From an uncultured Bacteroidia bacterium (lineage in GTDB: Bacteria; Bacteroidota; Bacteroidia; Bacteroidales; Prolixibacteraceae): 64,000 nucleotides of DNA. The notes below the pieces were generated by a model. The model was not told the DNA's origin. It searched no databases and worked only from the letters and a program-made list of their open reading frames with translations. Shown here in pieces: positions 1-9,983 of this stretch. Position 1 is the stretch's first letter. Each line of letters begins with the position of its first letter. A program made the translations under genes and the position numbers. The stretch spans positions 17,594-81,593 of the forward strand of contig CAIYPA010000193.1 in NCBI GenBank assembly GCA_903927965.1, written 5' to 3'.

Positions 1-390
1 TTTTGAGACTACCGGGGGATCACAATCCTGTGGCAACTGGCGCATTGATCTTGAAACACGGTCACGTACATCATTTGCAGCGGCTTCCATGTCCTCATCG
101 ATGTTAAATTCAACGGAGATTGAACTCCTTCCATCGCTGCTTGAGGAAGTAAGTGTACGGATACCTGCAATACCATTGATCGATTCTTCGAGGATTTCTG
201 TAATCTGAGTAGAAATTACGTCAGCATTAGCACCGACATAGGAAGTTGAAACCGTAATAATCGGGGGATCAACACTGGGGAATTCCCTTAATCCCAATTT
301 ATAAAACCCGACTGCACCGAACAAAACGATCACTATCGATAGTACCGATGAAAATACTGGTCGTTTGATGCTAAAAGAAGCAATATTCAT
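1..390 (-). CDS. RND efflux transporter permease, N-terminal fragment
   Basis: The frame runs off the left edge of the window, so only the first 130 residues are visible. It starts MNIASFSIKRPVFSSVL and has one hydrophobic segment (about residues 12-30). It then enters the periplasmic porter region (LREFPSVDPPIITVSTSY, later DVRDRVSRSMRQLP), which is the standard start of AcrB/MexB-type hydrophobe/amphiphile efflux pumps. These inner-membrane proteins use the proton gradient to export drugs, bile salts or other amphiphiles through an adaptor and an outer-membrane channel. The adaptor gene lies directly upstream with a 25-base gap, so the two form an operon. The outer-membrane factor would be expected further left, outside the window. 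Substrate cannot be told. Confidence 0.93.
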   Translation of the reverse strand, partial: MNIASFSIKRPVFSSVLSIVIVLFGAVGFYKLGLREFPSVDPPIITVSTSYVGANADVISTQITEILEESINGIAGIRTLTSSSSDGRSSISVEFNIDEDMEAAANDVRDRVSRSMRQLPQDCDPPVVSK

Positions 391-415
391 TTCTTAAAAT
401 GCTAATGTTTTGTGA

Positions 416-1462
416 TTACCTGGCAATTTTGGCCCTAACAGGCATACCTTCTTTAACCTGAAGCAATCCACTGGTTACCAGTGTATCTCCAACAGACAGG
501 CCTTCAACTATTTCGACCTCGGTTTCGGTCCTGATCCCAGTTGTAACTTTTGTTTCACGAACCTTCCCCTTCTTCACGACATAAACCTCTTCACCGTTAA
601 TGATGGGGACGATTGCCCTGGCAGTAATAAAAATGGTCTGCTTTCCAGGAAAAAGGTTGAGTTTAATTGAAACAAAAGAGCCCGGAAATAAGCTCCTGTC
701 AGGATTTGGTGCCAGAGCCCGAATGCGTATAGAACGGGTTGAAGCATCAATCTTTGACTCAAGTGCATAAATAGTGGCGGAATAGGTACGGTCCAATCCT
801 TCTACCGTAAATTTTATCTCCATATTCTCAACCAGGTTCTGTTTGTATTTTTCAGGAACTGAGAATTCAACTTTAATAGGGTCAATCTGTTGTAAGGATG
901 TGATCACGGTACTGTTCGTTACAAACGAACCTTCGCTGACCATCCTCAGTCCTGCTATTCCATCAAAAGGGGCCAAAAGTTCGGTTTTGGAAATTTGCGC
1001 ATAAAGCAAATCCTGTTCTGCAATCAATGTATATAATCCGTTTTCAGAGGTTTCGTACTCTTCAGTGCTAATCCCGTTTAATTTAAGCAGCTCTTTCTTC
1101 CGCTCTACCTCCTTTTGCTTCAATTCTATCTGGAGCTTGTTCTTTTTGAGGTTTGCCTGTAAATCGGCATCAAACATTTTGACGAGGAGTTCCCCTTTTT
1201 TCACCTTTGTCCCTTCATTAAAAAGGATTTTCGTCACCTTGGCAGAAATTTCAGGTCGGACATCAATTTGTTCGTTCGCAAGCAATGATCCGGTATAAGC
1301 ATACGACAAATCTTTTGACGACAACTTTACCACTGATCCATCTACTGTTAAGGAAGGTACTCTGGGAGCTTTTCCTGAATCCTTATTGTTTTCTTTTCCC
1401 TCTGAACAGGAAAAGAATGAAAAGAGACCTGCGATCAACAGGCTGGCAATTAGTTTGTGCAT
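416..1462 (-). CDS. RND efflux periplasmic adaptor (membrane fusion lipoprotein)
   Basis: This 348-aa protein has a lipoprotein signal peptide ending at about Cys19 (FSFFSC) followed by a charged linker. The body has the usual HlyD/AcrA order: a beta-barrel/lipoyl half (DVRPEISAKVTKILFNEGTKVKKGELLVKM), a coiled-coil hairpin (about residues 100-150, rich in K/E/L), the second lipoyl half (AQISKTELLAPFDGIAG), a beta-barrel domain and a C-terminal membrane-proximal domain ending in VKEGMPVRA. It would bridge the permease and the outer-membrane channel. It is first in the operon with the RND permease. A repeated AT-rich 13-mer upstream may be an operator; no regulator gene is visible. Confidence 0.93.
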   Translation of the reverse strand: MHKLIASLLIAGLFSFFSCSEGKENNKDSGKAPRVPSLTVDGSVVKLSSKDLSYAYTGSLLANEQIDVRPEISAKVTKILFNEGTKVKKGELLVKMFDADLQANLKKNKLQIELKQKEVERKKELLKLNGISTEEYETSENGLYTLIAEQDLLYAQISKTELLAPFDGIAGLRMVSEGSFVTNSTVITSLQQIDPIKVEFSVPEKYKQNLVENMEIKFTVEGLDRTYSATIYALESKIDASTRSIRIRALAPNPDRSLFPGSFVSIKLNLFPGKQTIFITARAIVPIINGEEVYVVKKGKVRETKVTTGIRTETEVEIVEGLSVGDTLVTSGLLQVKEGMPVRAKIAR

Positions 1463-1466
1463 TTTT

Positions 1467-1540
1467 AATATTAGTTTAAGGACACAAATTAAAACAAATT
1501 ATTAAAATTATAGACTTTATAATTGAATATTAGTTTAAAG
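1467..1540 (-). promoter_or_regulatory. Promoter region of RND operon with direct repeat (candidate operator)
   Basis: The 13-mer AATATTAGTTTAA occurs twice in the same orientation, at about 1467-1479 and 1527-1539, about 60 bases apart, just upstream of the adaptor gene. On the minus strand the distal copy overlaps TATCTTTA, close to the Bacteroidota -7 consensus TAnnTTTG. The copies are seen; operator function is inferred from their place in front of an efflux operon, which is usually repressor-controlled. Confidence 0.35.
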
Positions 1541-1561
1541 ATAGGGTAAATAAACTGTAAA

Positions 1562-1600
1562 ATAAAAAAGGGGAAGGTATTGAACCCTCCCCCTTTTTTA
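1562..1600 (-). terminator. Rho-independent terminator of the 59-aa gene
   Basis: An A/G-rich arm (aaaaaggggaagg) pairs with ccctcccccttttt around a short loop, with one mismatch. Transcribed on the minus strand it ends in a T tract. It overlaps the stop codon of the small gene, so it most likely ends that transcript, and it may work in both directions. Confidence 0.6.
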
Positions 1601-1777
1601 TTTTACAGGAGCATAAAAACACCTGATGGGCGAATTAATTTTTCCTTCGGTGACAAGTTTTTTGATTGCTTTGTCAACCTCTTTTTTGTCGATACCTGTT
1701 GCGTCGGCAATTTCACCACCTTTAAGGGGTTTGTCTGCCTTTTCGAGAGCCTGAAAAACGATGTCCTTTGTTTCCAT
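1598..1777 (-). CDS. Small winged-helix-like protein (59 aa), not in the ORF track
   Basis: Read on the minus strand from ATG at 1777, this gives METKDIVFQALEKADKPLKG, then GEIADATGIDKKEVDKAIKK, then a short beta-like end with IRCFYAPVK. The pattern 'helix, turn with G-E-I-A, helix KKEVDKAIKKL, then EGKI wing' looks like a minimal winged-helix fold of the kind annotated as MarR/transcriptional regulator-like or DNA-binding small proteins. The gene is followed at once by a terminator, which supports it as a real transcript. The opposite-strand ORF (1580-1828) is a shadow. Function is not known; DNA binding is inferred from the fold pattern only. Confidence 0.75.
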   Translation of the reverse strand: METKDIVFQALEKADKPLKGGEIADATGIDKKEVDKAIKKLVTEGKINSPIRCFYAPVK

Positions 1778-1811
1778 AACGAATTAAATAATAGATTTAT
1801 ATTGAGATTTG

Positions 1812-1850
1812 ATGCTACTGGCGGCTAGTTGGCAACTAGCTTCCGGCAGC
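1812..1850. repeat. Short degenerate repeat of CTGGC/GGCAACTAGC units
   Basis: The stretch gctactggcggctagttggcaactagcttcc is a self-similar mix of CTGGCA and CTAGC words. The same words recur at 25377-25430 and, inverted, at 25795-25853, so this is a small minisatellite-like sequence shared between intergenic regions. Confidence 0.5.
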
Positions 1851-1857
1851 AAGAGTT

Positions 1858-2931
1858 TCATAATTTGGATAACCTGGCCAATAAATAATGATCAGCCAAT
1901 ACAATCGCAGCCATTGCTTCTACAATAGGCACAGCCCTGGGTAAAACGCATGGGTCGTGTCGTCCTTTTGGATTGATTGTTGTTTCGTTCTCATCTTTAT
2001 CAACTGTCTTTTGCTCTTTTAAAAGTGTAGCGATTGGTTTAAAGGCAACACGCCAGTAAATATCCTGCCCATTGCTGATTCCTCCTTGTATGCCACCTGA
2101 ATGGTTGGTGAGAGTTGAAATCTTGTCATCCTTTTTGATGAAAATATCATTGTGCTGTGAACCAGATAGTTCTGTTCCGGCAAAACCAGAACCATATTCA
2201 AAACCCTTCACCGCATTGATACCCAACATGGCATGGCCCAGATCGGCATGAAGTTTATTAAAGACCGGTTCACCCCATCCGGCAGGAACACCTGTAATTA
2301 AACCGCTCACAACGCCACCCACAGTGTCGTGATTCCTACCTGCCTCTTCAATCCTCGCGATCATCCTTTCTGAAGTTTCAGGATCAGGACACCTTACAAT
2401 TGTTGATTCGGTGAGCGACAGATCAAGGTCCTGATAGGCTTTTGTCAATGCAATTTCCCCAACCTGCGATACCCATGCATTTATTTTAATTCCCTGACTT
2501 TCAAGCAATTGTTTGGCGATTGCCCCTGCAACGACCCTCGCTATGGTTTCACGGGCAGAAGACCTTCCGCCGCCACGGTGATCGCGGACACCATATTTCT
2601 GGTCATAGGTAAAATCTGCATGTGATGGACGGTAAACATCTTTAAGGTCGTTGTAATCGGCCGAATGATGGTCTTTATTCCTGATTATAAACCCGATAGG
2701 GGTTCCGGTAGTATATTCTTCAAAGATACCGGAAAGGAATTCTACCTGATCTGTTTCGTTCCTTTGGGTCGTGATATGCGACTGACCAGGTTTACGCCTG
2801 TCCAAATCCTGCTGCACAAGAGTGACATCAACTTTTAATCCGGCAGGGCAACCGTCAATAACTCCACCAATTGCAGCACCATGCGATTCACCAAACGATG
2901 TCAAACGGAAAACCCTTCCTAATGTGTTCAT
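1858..2931 (-). CDS. aroC: Chorismate synthase
   Basis: This enzyme converts 5-enolpyruvylshikimate-3-phosphate to chorismate, the last step of the common aromatic pathway, using reduced FMN. Family signatures are clear: [18 protein letters not shown] near the N-terminus, [18 protein letters not shown] in the middle, and [13 protein letters not shown] toward the C-terminus. The ORF track begins 15 codons earlier, but that extension runs through a terminator hairpin. The family start [18 protein letters not shown] fits ATG at 2931, giving 357 aa, the usual length. It lies downstream of the FKBP gene but is separated from it by that terminator, so it probably has its own promoter. Confidence 0.97.
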   Translation of the reverse strand: MNTLGRVFRLTSFGESHGAAIGGVIDGCPAGLKVDVTLVQQDLDRRKPGQSHITTQRNETDQVEFLSGIFEEYTTGTPIGFIIRNKDHHSADYNDLKDVYRPSHADFTYDQKYGVRDHRGGGRSSARETIARVVAGAIAKQLLESQGIKINAWVSQVGEIALTKAYQDLDLSLTESTIVRCPDPETSERMIARIEEAGRNHDTVGGVVSGLITGVPAGWGEPVFNKLHADLGHAMLGINAVKGFEYGSGFAGTELSGSQHNDIFIKKDDKISTLTNHSGGIQGGISNGQDIYWRVAFKPIATLLKEQKTVDKDENETTINPKGRHDPCVLPRAVPIVEAMAAIVLADHYLLARLSKL

Positions 2932-2957
2932 CGACAAATAATTTGTTATATAAATAA

Positions 2958-2985
2958 ACAAACCCGAAGGTTTCACTCCGGGTTC
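2958..2985 (-). terminator. Rho-independent terminator after the FKBP gene
   Basis: On the minus strand AACCCG-GAGTGAAACCTT-CGGGTT is followed by TGTTTATTTAT. The hairpin lies between the FKBP stop (3032) and the aroC start (2931), which also argues against the longer aroC start. Confidence 0.65.
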
Positions 2986-3031
2986 ATAAAAGTAAGCTAT
3001 TTTAATTAAATCCTTTTAAAAAGAGGAAATT

Positions 3032-3658
3032 TTAGCAGCATCCACAACCTGAAGATTTTTCTTCACTACAGCTACAATCTTCGGTTTCGCATCCGCCATC
3101 ACCGCAACCATCACCGCAACCATCACCGCATCCACTGCCACAGCTGCTACCACAACCACAGCCACTACTGTAAGCTGCACTTAACTCTTCAGGAGTTGCA
3201 TCGCGCACTTCGAGAACTTCACCTGTAAAATAAAGGTCTTCACCGGCCAAAGCATGGTTAAAGTCCATCTGAACAGTGGTTTCATTCACAGATATGACAA
3301 CACCGTCCATCCTCTGGCCGCTTGTTGACATCATCGGGACACTATTTCCTGGAGTAATCAATTCTTCATCAACTTTACCATCAACCATAAAAATATGTTT
3401 CGGTAAATCAACAATGGCTTCTTCATTAATTTCGCCGTAGGCATCAGCCGCAGCGATCGAAATCTCAAAAGTGTCTCCCCCATTTTTATTGGTAAGGCCC
3501 TCCTCAAATGCCGGCAGCATCATCCCTGAACCAAAAAGGAAGGTCAACGGGTTTTCCGTACCTGCTTTTTCAAAAACATCGCCATCTTTTCCGTCCAACT
3601 TCAATTCATAGGTAACGGATACCATTTTATCTTTTGCAATTGTCATAATCTTATTCAT
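3032..3658 (-). CDS. FKBP-type (SlyD-like) peptidyl-prolyl isomerase with Cys/Gly metal-binding tail
   Basis: Residues about 10-165 form a SlyD-type FKBP: GKDGDVFEKAGTENPLTFLFGSGMMLPAFEEGL, an inserted flap, then VISVNETTVQMDFNHALAGEDLYF, the signature NHPLAG-like segment. The last 45 residues are almost entirely Gly, Cys, Asp and Ser (SCGSGCGDGCGDGCGDGG ... SGCGCC), with about a dozen cysteines. SlyD of enterobacteria has a His/Cys-rich tail that binds nickel and other metals; here histidine is absent and cysteine dominates. Role is proline isomerisation/chaperoning plus probable soft-metal binding. The start may be Met5 (3646) instead of 3658. Encoded alone, ended by a clear terminator. Confidence 0.9.
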   Translation of the reverse strand: MNKIMTIAKDKMVSVTYELKLDGKDGDVFEKAGTENPLTFLFGSGMMLPAFEEGLTNKNGGDTFEISIAAADAYGEINEEAIVDLPKHIFMVDGKVDEELITPGNSVPMMSTSGQRMDGVVISVNETTVQMDFNHALAGEDLYFTGEVLEVRDATPEELSAAYSSGCGCGSSCGSGCGDGCGDGCGDGGCETEDCSCSEEKSSGCGCC

Positions 3659-3805
3659 CTAAATTTTAAGGCCACAAAGAAAACATGTTATTCTGAATTA
3701 TACAATGAATAGTAACGGAAAACGGTCAAAAATGTTCCGATAAATCAAAAATATTAAATCAAAGGATAACGGTTTATGAGAAATGAACTGTTGATTGATT
3801 TGCCT

Positions 3806-4558
3806 TTATTTTATAACTTGTTCATATTTAAGGTTATCCAAACATACATATGCTGGTGTGTTCATCCCCCATGCCCCATTGTCAGTTGAAGAAAAGCGGA
3901 ATGTCAATTTGTTGATCTTCCCCAAAGAAGAAAGATCAAAAGTGGTCCATTTGTTCACAATATAGTCTTTTGTATTGTCCGTCGAACGATAATCGGCAAG
4001 GTAGAAATCGACCGAATTCAAAGAAACACCCGCAGCATTGTAACCAATTGCCGTAACTTTAAACCAGTCAGGATCATTTCCTGAAACACCCCCGAATTTC
4101 TTGGCAAAACTTGGATCTCCGTTTTTTATTGTTAAGGCTGTATATGTTGTATTACATACACTTACACTTTTTATAGTAAATTCTGAACCAGAAGGGAATG
4201 ATACAAAAGCATCAGAACCAAATGGAGGGTAATAGATCGCAAATTTATTTGTGCCATTTGAAGGATCAAAAACACTGTATTGATTGCCAAAACCAGCAGT
4301 CGTCACGTCTGCCTTCTGTGACCATGCAAAACCGTCCCATGATCCATATAAAGTATTATAGTTGTTCTCAAATGTTAAGTCACCCGAGGTAAATTTTCCA
4401 GCCTTGTCGGAGCCATTCCAGTACGTTCCATTTCCTACTGCCAGCAATTCAAAATCCGCTTTTGTGATTTCAACCAAACCACCAATTTCCTTCCGGCAAG
4501 ACGTCAGGACAACAAAAATTGACAGTAGAACAGCCAATTGAATTTTAACGTTTTTCAT
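3806..4558 (-). CDS. DUF4465 lipoprotein under B12 riboswitch control
   Basis: From ATG at 4558 this is a 250-aa protein with a lipoprotein signal (IQLAVLLSIFVVLTSC). The longer start in the ORF track is wrong, because the true ATG overlaps the stop of the CWC gene as ATGA. The body matches the DUF4465 pattern: NGTYWNGSDKAGKFTSGDL, then YGSWDGFAWSQKAD, FGNQYSVF, and a late SSLGKINKLTFRFSSTDNG jelly-roll-like strand. A cobalamin riboswitch precedes the two-gene unit, which points to a cell-surface role in cobalamin or corrinoid capture. I recall that surface B12-binding lipoproteins (BtuG, BtuH) exist in gut Bacteroidota, but I cannot confirm that this family is one of them. No btuB-type receptor is nearby. 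Confidence 0.85.
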   Translation of the reverse strand: MKNVKIQLAVLLSIFVVLTSCRKEIGGLVEITKADFELLAVGNGTYWNGSDKAGKFTSGDLTFENNYNTLYGSWDGFAWSQKADVTTAGFGNQYSVFDPSNGTNKFAIYYPPFGSDAFVSFPSGSEFTIKSVSVCNTTYTALTIKNGDPSFAKKFGGVSGNDPDWFKVTAIGYNAAGVSLNSVDFYLADYRSTDNTKDYIVNKWTTFDLSSLGKINKLTFRFSSTDNGAWGMNTPAYVCLDNLKYEQVIK

Positions 4559-4758
4559 TGATTCATCGTTTTTTGTGTGTAATTTTTGAAATTCATTTGC
4601 AAGTTTGTAAGACATTCGGCACACAAACATCCGGTGAAATGTTCCGATAGAAATTTCCGCAAATCAGAGGTAAGGGGTTCCAAGAGGCACCAACACTCTA
4701 AAATGTTATCGTTTAAACACTTAAACGACTTTTGACAGCACGGACAAACTTTTTCCAT
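4555..4758 (-). CDS. Cysteine-rich CWC family protein
   Basis: A 67-aa protein with the family's full Cys pattern: CPCCQKSFKC, then ECWC, then CLCAECL, a likely zinc- or metal-binding fold. It is the first gene behind the cobalamin riboswitch and its stop overlaps the next start by ATGA, a sign of translational coupling with the DUF4465 lipoprotein. Nine of its 67 residues are cysteine, with no signal peptide, so it should be cytoplasmic. Function of the family is not established to my knowledge; the riboswitch suggests a link to cobalamin or cobalt handling. Confidence 0.85.
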   Translation of the reverse strand: MEKVCPCCQKSFKCLNDNILECWCLLEPLTSDLRKFLSEHFTGCLCAECLTNLQMNFKNYTQKTMNQ

Positions 4759-4865
4759 TCAGAAAATATTTTCATGTTCATTTGCCGGCTTCCTGTAAAA
4801 TAGGTAAAAATGACTAACAATGAATTGCAGTTCATTTTTGCTATTGTTCCCGAAAGCAAAAAAAT

Positions 4866-5040
4866 TGTAGTGTAATCTCGGCAGGTCTTCTGGCTCGTCC
4901 GGTTTTCTGAACCTTCCCATTCCTGTTAACCGGAACAGTGGTATTCGAGTCAGAAACCAATAATGGACTTACAGCTGCGGGTACAGCTCCGGTATTGCAC
5001 CGGATTCCCTTTTCATTGCCCATTCCGGATGTGGAATGGA
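4866..5040 (-). promoter_or_regulatory. Cobalamin (B12) riboswitch
   Basis: Read on the minus strand the region holds the recognised core blocks in order: AAAGGGAATCCGGTG, CCGGAGCTGTACCCGC, AGCTGTAAG, ACTGTTCCGG, a GGGAAGG arm and the B12 box GAGCCAGAAGACCTGCC. Binding of adenosylcobalamin normally lowers expression of the genes behind it. The leader continues about 110 bases to the CWC start, with a small hairpin (aatgaa/ttcatt) that could be part of the expression platform. The plus-strand ORF over it (4938-5156) is a shadow. Confidence 0.93.
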
Positions 5041-5116
5041 CAAAACCGAAAAACGAGGCAAATATAAGGAATCTACTTTGGTTTTTTGATGTCAATGAAA
5101 AAAAACCAACATCTGA

Positions 5117-7159
<2,043 letters not shown>

Positions 7160-7229
7160 AAGTTGTCAAATTGTAACTATTTTTGCAAAAAAATACTGTA
7201 ATAAAACCATTTTGTAATTTTGAGTCGAT

Positions 7230-7766
7230 ATGTTCAAGAAAATTATAAAATATTTCGCGGATAAACAATTGTTGAAGTTTGATCATACCCGTAAAAGGGA
7301 TCGAAAGATCAAAACTTTGAATGATTCAAAACATGTTGGGATTCTTTGGAACCCTGAAGACGAAGGAAGCCTGGATGCCTATGAATCGCTTCGGAAAATT
7401 TTGCATGGTAAAAAGATCAAAACAACTGGAATTGCACAAATTGATTCGATACGTGAAATGGAAATATTGACTACCAATACCAAATCAGGATTTCTGGACA
7501 AACGTAACGTTACCTGGATGGGCCGACCAAAATCGAATGCTGGGATCAGCTTTATTGAGGAGCCCTATGATATATTGATCGATATATCAGTCAATAAAAC
7601 AATTGCTTTGCAATATATGCTGGTACACTCAATGGCCATCTTTAAGGTTGGCTGGAAAGGCGAAGATCCCAATTATTACGATTTGAATATCGATATCGCG
7701 GAAAAGCCTCAATGCAAATACCTGATGGAACAGATGGTTTATTATCTTGAAAAATTAACCAATTAA
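7230..7766 (+). CDS. Conserved Bacteroidota hypothetical protein (DUF6913-like)
   Basis: A 178-aa soluble protein without signal peptide or obvious catalytic motif. It opens with a basic segment (DHTRKRDRKIKTLND) and then has alternating alpha/beta blocks (HVGILWNPEDEGSLDAYESL, DILIDISVNKTIALQYMLVHSMA, CKYLMEQMVYYLEKL). I recall this protein family as a Bacteroidota-restricted DUF usually next to dapA and ligA-type housekeeping genes, and the same order is seen here (14 bases before dapA). Function unknown. Candidate -7 boxes TATTTTTG and TAATTTTG lie just upstream. Confidence 0.85.
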   Translation: MFKKIIKYFADKQLLKFDHTRKRDRKIKTLNDSKHVGILWNPEDEGSLDAYESLRKILHGKKIKTTGIAQIDSIREMEILTTNTKSGFLDKRNVTWMGRPKSNAGISFIEEPYDILIDISVNKTIALQYMLVHSMAIFKVGWKGEDPNYYDLNIDIAEKPQCKYLMEQMVYYLEKLTN

Positions 7767-7780
7767 GTGTAGAGTCTTAT

Positions 7781-8662
7781 ATGAGAAAAGAATTCGTAGG
7801 TGCCGGGGTGGCGTTGATTACCCCCTTTAAAGCCGATCAGACAGTTGATTTTGAAGGTTTGGGTAAAATTATTGACAATCAGCTTGATAATAAAATTGAT
7901 TATCTGGTGGTTCTGGGAACTACTGCCGAAACCGCAACGCTTTCAAAGGCTGAAAAACAGCAAATCGTTGATTTTGTGGGGCATCGCGTCAATGGAAAGG
8001 TTCCGATTGTGGTCGGCATCGGCAGCAACAATACAGCTTCGTTGATCGAAAATATTCAAAATATGGACTTGTCGTTTGCAAACGCGATACTTTCAGTCGT
8101 GCCATACTACAATAAACCATCCCAGGAAGGTATTTACCAGCATTATTTGGCCATTGCAGCAATCAGTCCACTTCCATTGGTCCTTTACAATGTACCCGGA
8201 AGAACAGGTGTAAATATGTCTGCTGAAACGACACTTCGTTTGGCCCATGCCTCCGACAAATTCATTGCAACAAAAGAAGCATCGGGAAATTTAAACGAAA
8301 TCACGAAAATATTGCGCGATAAACCAGAAAATTTCCTTGTTATATCGGGTGACGATAGCATGATCGTTCCACTTATTTCCCTTGGAGGCGATGGTGTGAT
8401 CTCCGTAGCTGCCAATGTTGTTCCAAAGGTGATTGCCGATATGACTCATTCGGCTTTGGATGGCGATTTCAAAACCGCTGCCCAGCTTCACCTTAGTTTC
8501 CAGCGTATGTGCGATGCGCTTTTCGTTGAAGGAAATCCAGCTGGGGCGAAAGCAGCACTCCACTCTGCAGGTGAAATTGAAAATGTACTGCGGTTGCCGC
8601 TTGTACCGGTTGGTAATCAAACCTATAAAATTCTTGCAGAGGAAATGCAAAAATTAGTTTAG
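7781..8662 (+). CDS. dapA: 4-hydroxy-tetrahydrodipicolinate synthase
   Basis: DapA condenses pyruvate with aspartate semialdehyde, the first committed step to diaminopimelate and lysine. The 293-aa TIM barrel shows the expected features: GVALITPFKADQTVDFEGL near the start, VVLGTTAETATLSKAEK (the family usually has GTTGE; here Gly is Ala), YNVPGRTGVNMSAETT with the proton-relay Tyr, and the Schiff-base Lys in FIATKEASGN. It is encoded with the DUF6913-like gene, and its stop directly touches the ATG of the antitoxin-like gene. Confidence 0.97.
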   Translation: MRKEFVGAGVALITPFKADQTVDFEGLGKIIDNQLDNKIDYLVVLGTTAETATLSKAEKQQIVDFVGHRVNGKVPIVVGIGSNNTASLIENIQNMDLSFANAILSVVPYYNKPSQEGIYQHYLAIAAISPLPLVLYNVPGRTGVNMSAETTLRLAHASDKFIATKEASGNLNEITKILRDKPENFLVISGDDSMIVPLISLGGDGVISVAANVVPKVIADMTHSALDGDFKTAAQLHLSFQRMCDALFVEGNPAGAKAALHSAGEIENVLRLPLVPVGNQTYKILAEEMQKLV

Positions 8663-8938
8663 ATGAAGACAAAATTGGATGAAGAAGAATTGGATATTTT
8701 ACAACATCATGAAAACGATCAATTGAAAATTTCTAAAACAAGAAAGGTTGATTTGGTTTATGCTGTAAAATCTGCAAAATCCACAATTGAAGGGAAGGCA
8801 GAATTAAGGATAAAATTAACAGAGAAAGATTTAAGAAAGCTTAAATTGAAAGAAATAGAAATAGGTATTCCTTATCAAAATATCGTTACAGCCTTGATCC
8901 ATAAATACTTAGAAGATAAGATTGATTTAACTATTTGA
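8663..8938 (+). CDS. Orphan antitoxin-like protein (CopG/BrnA-type, COG5304-like)
   Basis: A 91-aa protein with two recognisable halves: an acidic N-terminus with EELDILQHHENDQLKI, typical of this antitoxin family (toxin-binding), and a C-terminal ribbon-helix-helix-like DNA-binding part (LRIKLTEKDLRKLKLKEIEIGIPYQNIVTALIHKYLED). The IGIPYQ..I...LHKY pattern is characteristic. The partner toxin is normally encoded just upstream, but here the upstream neighbour is dapA with zero bases between. It is therefore a solitary antitoxin that may have been captured into the dapA transcript. Alternatively it is a remnant or a free-standing repressor. Confidence 0.8.
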   Translation: MKTKLDEEELDILQHHENDQLKISKTRKVDLVYAVKSAKSTIEGKAELRIKLTEKDLRKLKLKEIEIGIPYQNIVTALIHKYLEDKIDLTI

Positions 8939-8967
8939 TATAAGTGATTTTACAACATAACTTCAAA

Positions 8968-9819
8968 TTATTCGATCATTCTCTTTAGCCATTTCTCAGC
9001 CAGTTCCGGCCAGGTTTCGGCGGCAATATTCCCAGGGCGCAATCCATAGCCATGTCCCCCTTTCGGCATAAAATGCAATTCAACAGGTATTTTGGAGTCA
9101 CGAAGAGCAGTGGTCATCACCAGGGCACTGTTTCCATAGGTATCATCGGCAGTCGCAAAAATAAACATAGGAGGAGTAGTTTGTTGATTGACAATTAATT
9201 CAGGTGTCAACGACCTGTTGTTGCCAAGGTCGAGGTAAGCAGGATAGATGAGCAATGCAAAATCTGGGCGGCACGACAACGAGTCCGTTTTGTCAATTGG
9301 CTGATACGTTTTATTAGACGCCATTGTGGCTGCCCTGGCCGATAAGCTTCCACCTGCTGAAAATCCCATCACACCCATTTTGTTGTATTTTATCCCATAA
9401 TTATCAGCCTTACTGCGTATTAACCGCATTGCCCTCTGGATGTCCATTAATGCTCCTTCCTGTTTTTTCGGAACCCTATATTGCAGTACAAATGCAGTAA
9501 TACCCTGTTTATTCAGCCATTCGGCAACTTCATATCCTTCCTTATTGATGGCCAATATGCTGTAACCGCCACCTGGACAAACAATTACACCTGCTCCATT
9601 TTGCTTTTCAGCGGAAGGTTTAAATACAAAGAATGCAGGATTGGTCACATCGGTCAACCGGATCACATCACCATCTTTGTTGGGTGTTTGAACAGGATCA
9701 TGTTTTGCATCGGTTTCACCCGGTACCTTGTCCGGCCACAAGTAAACAGGTTGAGACACCTGACCAAAACTACAAACCGACAATAAAAAAAGAAACAGCA
9801 AAACAATTGGCTTTTTCAT
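8968..9819 (-). CDS. Secreted alpha/beta hydrolase (esterase/acetylxylan esterase-like)
   Basis: A signal peptide (MKKPIVLLFLFLLSVCSFGQ) leads into an alpha/beta-hydrolase domain of the esterase/lipase (COG0657) type. The oxyanion-hole region is VCPGGGYSILA, the nucleophile Ser is in GFSAGGS, the acidic residue is probably in FATADDTYG and the catalytic His in PKGGHGYG. The family removes acetyl or other esters from sugars in plant polysaccharides. Start at 9819 is chosen because it begins the signal peptide and has GGA a few bases upstream; 9831 or 9852 are alternatives. It is monocistronic and convergent with the antitoxin-like gene. Confidence 0.88.
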   Translation of the reverse strand: MKKPIVLLFLFLLSVCSFGQVSQPVYLWPDKVPGETDAKHDPVQTPNKDGDVIRLTDVTNPAFFVFKPSAEKQNGAGVIVCPGGGYSILAINKEGYEVAEWLNKQGITAFVLQYRVPKKQEGALMDIQRAMRLIRSKADNYGIKYNKMGVMGFSAGGSLSARAATMASNKTYQPIDKTDSLSCRPDFALLIYPAYLDLGNNRSLTPELIVNQQTTPPMFIFATADDTYGNSALVMTTALRDSKIPVELHFMPKGGHGYGLRPGNIAAETWPELAEKWLKRMIE

Positions 9820-9983
9820 AATTTTTTCCATAATCAATGAATCGATCCTCAAAGGTAATATTCTTATAAAACTAAATCAGTAACAGTTTTTGGATATAAA
9901 ATAAAAATTGCAGGAAGAAAGCAAATTGAAATTTTTTTGCCTCCATCCGACAATTAAACTAAAATTGAACTTTCCAATAAAGT

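Noticed and set aside
1580-1828. Plus-strand 82-aa ORF
   Set aside because: It is the shadow of the minus-strand 59-aa gene, which has better codon structure and a terminator.
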